Source: Leishmania mexicana MHOM/GT/2001/U1103
Taxonomy: Eukaryota; Euglenozoa; Kinetoplastea; Trypanosomatida; Trypanosomatidae
Assembly (NCBI RefSeq): GCF_000234665.1
Contig: NC_018333.1
Coordinates: 74,501-138,500 of the forward strand
Length of the DNA: 64,000 nt
Direction of reading: 5' to 3'
Shown: positions 59,612 to 64,000 of the stretch, piece by piece
Layout: each line of letters begins with the position of its first letter
How positions within the stretch are numbered: the first letter of the stretch is position 1
Made by a program: the position numbers and the translations under genes
The notes under the pieces: generated by a model
What the model was told of the DNA's origin: nothing
Seen by the model: only the letters and a program-made list of their open reading frames with translations
The model's database searches: none

Positions 59612-61069
59612 TCACACCATCACGTGGCCTTGCTCGTCCAGGATGTCGCTCTCGACGCCGCGTTCCTTCTCCTCCAGCGCGCCTGGCTTGTTCCGCGTCC
59701 AGTACTTGACCTCGTGGCCGCTAGACGCGAGGATGTTGCCCAGCGGAGACCAGGCGACACAGTGTACCGGGTTTGGCTTGTCGCGGAACTTCTCATGCGC
59801 CGCCTCGATCATCGCCGCGTCGTGGACGACCTCCTCCACGCCGTGGGTCATGGTGCCGTCTCCCTCGGCTACCATCCAGTACATCACACTTCCGTCTGCG
59901 CCTGTGCTCGCAAACAGGTCCGATACCGTCGGGTGCCAGTCAACCTTATCTACAGCGTCCGTGTGCCCGGTGAAACGCTTCACCTCAGGCTGCGTCTTTC
60001 GTATGTCCCACAACTTCACTGTCCCATCCTTCGACGCGCTCAGCAGCGTCCGTCCATCCGGGTGCCACCGCACGCACGTCAGCGCCTGGCTGTGGCCGTG
60101 CAAGGCCGCGATGCTGCCGCGAGAGGCTGTGCGGGGGTCCCACAGTCGGCACTGCGTGTCCTGACTGCCGGTGGCGATGAGAGCGCGATAAGGGTGCCAG
60201 TGCGCCGTCGTCACATCACCGCCGTGGCCCTCAAGCTTCACCTCCTCCAGCACGGCCTTATTACCATCGCTTGCGCCGGCAGTGGCAGTGTGCGCACCAA
60301 CCGTGTTCGTGTCCCACACCTTCGCCGACCCATCCTGGCCAGCTGTGCAGAACTTTAGCTCCAGAGGCGCCCACGAGATCTCGCGCACGGCGCGGTGGCT
60401 CGTGTCGACCTCTGACATGAACACAAAGTTGGACATCCACATCTTGAGCTTGCCGGCGTCATCGCCGCTGAGGATGAGGTCGTGGCGACGGCCCCACGCG
60501 ATGGCGCGGCACGGGCGGTTGTCCTCGTGAGCCACCGTCTTCACCTCCACACCGAAGGATTGGCCGTTGAACAGCAGGAACTCGCCGCGTCCGGTGGAGC
60601 ACAGCAGACGGCGTCCACTCGGCGACCACTGCAAGGCGTAGAGTGGCGTGCGGATCCGGCCGCCTTTGCTATCCGGGTGGTACGAGGTGTTCACCCACTG
60701 CGTGCACAGCGCCGTACTCGCATTGTAGTTGGTCACACTCGCCGTGACAAGGTCCTTTGTGTAATACTCGTGCGGTGCAACGTGGTAGCCGTACGGTGTG
60801 CTGCGCGGCACCAGACGGGTGAGGACGTGCCGGATGGCAGGCGAGTAGAAGTCCACTGGTCGCTGGCCGTGCAGTTTGCGGCGCGGCGCATATTCCTCGG
60901 GGTCAAAATCGCTACGAAAGCGCCGCCGTGGGCCACCTGGTCCGCCAGGTCCGCCAGGTCCACCAGGTCCGCCAGCCGGGGGGCCGCCACTGAATCCACC
61001 ACCACCGCCAAACCCGCCGCCGCCGAAGCTGGCGCCACCCTCGCGCCGCCGTGGGTAGCCGCGATCCAT
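59612..61069 (-). CDS. WDR33/Pfs2-like polyadenylation factor (WD40)
   Basis: 485 residues. A Gly/Pro-rich N-terminus (about 12-48, with repeated G-G-P) precedes the WDR33/Pfs2 signature region, R-x-L-H-G-Q-R-P-V-D-F-Y-S-P, and a stretch with Y-Y-x-K-D-L-V. Seven WD40 blades then run from about 120 to 460, with clear W-D ends such as V-K-L-W-D-I-R and C-R-L-W-D-P-R. In yeast and animals this protein scaffolds the cleavage and polyadenylation complex with CPSF160 and CPSF30. In trypanosomatids, where polyadenylation is coupled to trans-splicing of the next gene, it should play the same role. The short C-terminal part lacks the long extension of human WDR33 and is closer to Pfs2. Confidence 0.92.
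   Translation of the reverse strand: MDRGYPRRREGGASFGGGGFGGGGGFSGGPPAGGPGGPGGPGGPGGPRRRFRSDFDPEEYAPRRKLHGQRPVDFYSPAIRHVLTRLVPRSTPYGYHVAPHEYYTKDLVTASVTNYNASTALCTQWVNTSYHPDSKGGRIRTPLYALQWSPSGRRLLCSTGRGEFLLFNGQSFGVEVKTVAHEDNRPCRAIAWGRRHDLILSGDDAGKLKMWMSNFVFMSEVDTSHRAVREISWAPLELKFCTAGQDGSAKVWDTNTVGAHTATAGASDGNKAVLEEVKLEGHGGDVTTAHWHPYRALIATGSQDTQCRLWDPRTASRGSIAALHGHSQALTCVRWHPDGRTLLSASKDGTVKLWDIRKTQPEVKRFTGHTDAVDKVDWHPTVSDLFASTGADGSVMYWMVAEGDGTMTHGVEEVVHDAAMIEAAHEKFRDKPNPVHCVAWSPLGNILASSGHEVKYWTRNKPGALEEKERGVESDILDEQGHVMV
60939..60974 (-). repeat. In-frame 9-nt tandem repeat encoding G-G-P units
   Basis: Four near-perfect copies of a 9-bp unit within the N-terminal part of the WDR33-like gene, giving repeated Gly-Gly-Pro. 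Its length should vary between strains. Confidence 0.8.
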
Positions 61070-61138
61070 CTACCGCGGACAACGCCAGCCGTAGCAGCTG
61101 CCAATGCTGTGCGGCACGACTAGTGCGCTGGAGAGGGA

Positions 61139-61164
61139 CTTTCAAAGAGAAGGAAGGGAAAGAC
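61139..61164 (-). promoter_or_regulatory. Likely trans-splice acceptor of the WDR33-like gene
   Basis: Minus-strand T/C-rich tract (61164-61141) followed by AG at 61140-61139, about 70 nt before the ATG. Confidence 0.5.
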
Positions 61165-62038
61165 GTCAACTCTCTCAGGCGCTCTTCCGATGCAGCGGCA
61201 CTCAGGCGATTGGGCGAATCTCTGTTTCGCCGCGGGTGTGGGTGCGTGTGTGCGCATGCCGTCATCACGCAGCAAAGTTTCGAGAACGACAGAGAAGAGA
61301 AAGGGTAAGCGGCACGGAATAGTAACAAAGCGTGAAGAGTAGTACGCAGAGAGAGAGGGGGTAGAGGGGCACGAGGTGAGAAAAGCGCAGTCACTGTCAC
61401 CAGCAGCAGCAGCAGCAATGGCACTCAGTTTACAGCAGGCCTCAGTCGCGACTCTGTCACCCCAACTCCTCTTCGGAGCTCAGGGAACTGAAGCCTTTTA
61501 TCACGTTTCCTTTGCGGTCACGGGTACACGCACACGCACATGTGTAAGCATGCGGGCATGTTCGAGTGATGAACGGAGAGCAAGAGGCAGGCGTGGCGCG
61601 GGAACGCACCCAGGACTGTATGTCTATCCCTGCTTTACTGGTGCCTCTCACCAGCGACCGAGAGGCACCGTCTCGCCCCACCCCCTTCCCTCTGCAAGCG
61701 CGCCTGGATAAGAGAACTGCAGGGCCGCGAGGAGGGAAGGGGGTGGGACGCCGATCAAATTTATCCGTGAATGCGTCGGTTTCATTGGCCGGCATCTCTG
61801 CGCGTGTCTCGCAGTGACGACGGGGTGCTGGACTCTCAGCGCGAAGGGAAAAGAAGTTGAAGGAAGGGTGAAGCGAAGGGGACGACTGACGTGCCGTCCG
61901 CAATGACTGGGCATAGCAGGACGCAGGACGTGCACCGGAAGGGAGACCCGCCTCGCCGTCCCCTACGCTCTCTGCGCCACTCCCACCCCCGACTCTCACT
62001 CCTATCTCCATGAGCGTAGCCGGAGTGTCTCCCTTTGG
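61165..62038. other. Intergenic region
   Basis: About 0.9 kb upstream of the WDR33-like gene and downstream of the lipid-kinase stop codon. A CAG-rich run is seen near 61400-61416. No gene recognised. Confidence 0.5.
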
Positions 62039-63139
62039 CTAGCTTACAATCAACTGCGCCGACAGCTCCGTCGGCGTCACAGTGACCGAGGAACCGGTAG
62101 GCACCTGCACAGACTCGCCGTCGACCACCAGCAGCGCCGATCCCCGCCTCCCCTCATCCCCATCGTTCTCCGGTGGCTGGGTCGAGCGTGTTGCGACGTC
62201 GGGGAGCTGTGACGCAGCATGGAAGTCGATGCGCAAGTCGCGCACCCGCTCCTGCATCGCGACGCCGTCCTCGGCAAGAATATCGCCTTCCCTCGCCTCT
62301 CGGTGCAAAAGATGCCACATCCGCATGCGGGTTGCCTCGGCTGTGGCCGTGGTCACGGTAAGTTGCCGCCGATGGTACGTGGCCGCGGGGGTGAGGGAGT
62401 AGCCGGGCTGCAGCTGCGGCATCTGCGATGCAACGAGGAGACGCAGCGGACCAACACTGGAGGAGGCGGTGTCCTTGTTGATGTGCGTCAGTACTGCCGT
62501 CGAGTCAGGAGGCGCGTGCTCGATCGTGGTGAACAGTGCTGTGGCGGTAAAGCATCCGAGTGCGGCGGGCATGGAAACGTACTCCTCCTGCACCCTCTTC
62601 CAGTTGCTGTGCCGCTGCACCGACGCCGCATAGGTGCCGGTGGCAATATAGGAGCACATGTAGCGTACTGGAAGCGCCCTGGAAGGCGAGTGTGGATGAT
62701 GCAGGTGCACGGCCCACAATGGAACACGAACGGTGCGGCCCACCACGAGACTCGAAACCGCGCGCTCCACTGAGGTAACACCGAGCGAAGTGGCGATGGA
62801 GTTGTGCAAGCCGGTGGGTACCAAAAGCAACGGCACAGACTCCAGCACCGACGGCAGCGACACTGCTGTGCTTGGCCCTGTGCCTGAGGATGTCATGGCC
62901 GCAATAAGATTTAGAGCACTGTTCACCGTACCGTCTCCGCCGCAGAGAACCAGGCCCTCCGCCTGCGGCAACGCCCGCTGCAACTGCTCTGCAACATCAT
63001 CGTTCGGGATGTGCACGTCGTGGTGCACAATCCCGGCGCGGTTGAGGTACCCTTTCAGAGTGCTGGCGAAAGTCTGCACGGCGTGCCGACTACCGCTGCG
63101 GTTATTGACGACGAGCACGCATCTCTTCAGGAAAGGCAT
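62039..63139 (-). CDS. Diacylglycerol/sphingosine-kinase-like lipid kinase
   Basis: 366 residues of the DAGK catalytic superfamily. N-N-R-S-G (12-16) corresponds to the conserved N-P-x-S-G near the start; G-G-D-G-T (67-71) is the nucleotide-binding signature; L-L-V-P-T-G-L-H-N-S-I-A (about 107-118) corresponds to the P-x-G-T-x-N-D segment, here with Leu-His-Asn. The rest forms the beta-rich C-terminal domain. No transmembrane span, C1 domain or long regulatory extension is seen, so the substrate (diacylglycerol, ceramide, sphingosine or other) cannot be assigned. The protein is shorter than sphingosine kinases of other eukaryotes and of a size like bacterial/YegS-type lipid kinases. Confidence 0.82.
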   Translation of the reverse strand: MPFLKRCVLVVNNRSGSRHAVQTFASTLKGYLNRAGIVHHDVHIPNDDVAEQLQRALPQAEGLVLCGGDGTVNSALNLIAAMTSSGTGPSTAVSLPSVLESVPLLLVPTGLHNSIATSLGVTSVERAVSSLVVGRTVRVPLWAVHLHHPHSPSRALPVRYMCSYIATGTYAASVQRHSNWKRVQEEYVSMPAALGCFTATALFTTIEHAPPDSTAVLTHINKDTASSSVGPLRLLVASQMPQLQPGYSLTPAATYHRRQLTVTTATAEATRMRMWHLLHREAREGDILAEDGVAMQERVRDLRIDFHAASQLPDVATRSTQPPENDGDEGRRGSALLVVDGESVQVPTGSSVTVTPTELSAQLIVS

Positions 63140-63892
63140 CCGACTGTGCCGAGGTCAACCTCGACACGAACGCTCTCTCTACCTCAGTATCGGTTCCCTG
63201 TTAGCCTCCTCGAACGGCGCGTGTGTGCGCACCACACTCAATCACGCGCTTGGTAGTGGATGGCGCTCGTGTAAAGGCGAGCGTCGGGGCATAAGCACCG
63301 ACATATGATAGAAACGGCTGCTGAGCTCACTGCGCGTTGATCGGTAGCACGGGTGGTCGATTGAGTGCGCACAGTGGGCGCGCTGCAAAGGAAGAGAGAA
63401 GGGGGTGAGAAGCAATGGGGTCAAAGAGAATCGTCCCGCTGCGCACTTGAAACACACACGCACAACGAAGAGTAGCATGCATGCACCCCTGTGCAGGCAT
63501 CAGGCCATCATTGCCTTCTTGGGCCTCGTTTGGACCTTAATGGTGCAGCAGCGGTTGCGAGAACCACGTGTGTGTGTGAGAGGGGAGGGAGGGAGGGGCA
63601 GACCGTCATGCCTGATCGGCCCATCCTGTCCTCACATCGTTTCGTTGTTTTGCTCCCTCAGATCCTCCCTTATTCCTTACCTTTCCTCATCTGTGTTGGG
63701 GTAAGAAGCATCATTGACGGTGAAAGCAACGCCGGAGTGCACACTGATGGCGCAGTGTCGGGAAAGCCACGGGGGCAAGAGCGCACACATGCCCATGTAC
63801 ACTTTTACCCCGATGTACCAGGAATTATAAGAGGGCTCATCACCTCACGGCCAGCACCACCGAGATGTGTGAGCCGTGAGCACTGCAGCCTT
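63140..63892. other. Intergenic region
   Basis: Upstream of the lipid-kinase gene and 3' UTR of the gene at the right edge. G-rich near 63580-63602; no gene recognised. Confidence 0.5.
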
Positions 63893-64000
63893 CTAGTCGC
63901 GCGCTCGAAGGGGCAGAATCGGACGGCGCCGCTTAGCAGCAGACGAATGGTGACGGCGCAGCACGTAAACCATACCCAGCACCACCACCACGATGACAAG
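63893..64000 (-). CDS. C-terminal end of a membrane protein (cut by window edge)
   Basis: The last 35 codons of a minus-strand gene lie at the edge. The frame reads a strongly hydrophobic Val/Ile/Leu segment (codons 1-14 of the visible part), then a basic tail with clustered Arg, Lys and His, ending at a TAG at 63895-63893. This is the classic end of a type I or tail-anchored membrane protein with a positive cytoplasmic face. The rest, and the identity, lie outside the window. Confidence 0.5.
   Translation of the reverse strand, partial: LVIVVVVLGMVYVLRRHHSSAAKRRRPILPLRARD

Noticed and set aside
1..64000. CRISPR arrays, bacterial operons, ribosome binding sites or terminators
   Set aside because: No direct-repeat/spacer arrays were seen, and the organism is a kinetoplastid eukaryote, so these categories do not apply.
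1..64000. tRNA, rRNA, snRNA or spliced-leader RNA genes
   Set aside because: I looked for tRNA-type internal boxes and tandem SL-like units and found none convincing; a covariance-model scan would be needed to exclude single tRNAs.

Overview
The window looks like part of a chromosome from a trypanosomatid, most probably Leishmania. It is GC-rich, has no visible introns, and carries about 17 convincing protein genes. Every one of them is on the minus strand, as expected for one stretch of a polycistronic transcription unit, so transcription runs from position 64000 towards 1. Several genes have a pyrimidine tract plus AG just upstream of the ATG (seen on the plus strand as CT followed by purines), as expected for spliced-leader trans-splicing. 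There are no plus-strand genes and no strand-switch region. Gene content matches what I remember of T. brucei chromosome 6 / Leishmania chromosome 30: an MRB1680-like zinc-finger protein next to ATG4.2, then KU80, a kinesin and a MAP kinase.

Layout from low to high coordinates (the reverse of transcription): MRB1680-like C2H2 zinc-finger protein (1.1-3.4 kb); autophagy protease ATG4.2 (4.9-6.1); small LIM-type zinc protein with a likely mitochondrial presequence (7.3-7.9); 1586-residue surface or secretory-pathway type I membrane protein (10.3-15.0); small hypothetical (16.7-17.1); FKBP15-like WH1/FKBP/coiled-coil protein (18.3-22.5); SLP-type SUN-domain membrane protein (23.4-25.2); TBC1D23-like TBC/rhodanese protein (26.2-28.7); KU80 (30.2-32.6); kinesin (35.7-37.5); TM9/EMP70 (39.1-41.1); MAP kinase (42.5-43.7); PP2C phosphatase (46.9-48.0); a decayed TBC Rab-GAP pseudogene (48.8-49.6); short type I membrane protein (53.0-53.7); alpha/beta hydrolase (56.0-57.4); dolichyl-diphosphatase-like PAP2 enzyme (58.3-59.1); WDR33/Pfs2-like polyadenylation factor (59.6-61.1); diacylglycerol/sphingosine-kinase-like lipid kinase (62.0-63.1); and the last codons of a membrane protein cut by the right edge.

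The most unusual feature is around KU80. Two 556-557 bp repeats, which I read as SIDER-type degenerate retroposons, lie in direct orientation on either side of it. By eye they differ at only three positions. A third, partial copy lies about 3.3 kb further on in the opposite orientation. This is the architecture associated in Leishmania with recombination between repeats, giving circles, deletions or linear amplicons. It places KU80 on a potential 3.57 kb excision unit.

Gene order in such units rarely reflects shared function. Even so, the window is rich in endomembrane and trafficking functions (ATG4.2, FKBP15-like, TBC1D23-like, TM9, a TBC relic, lipid enzymes), alongside RNA processing (MRB1680-like, WDR33-like) and signalling (MAPK, PP2C). 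The intergenic stretches are long (0.5-3.4 kb), full of simple repeats, and otherwise appear to be UTR and processing sequence.
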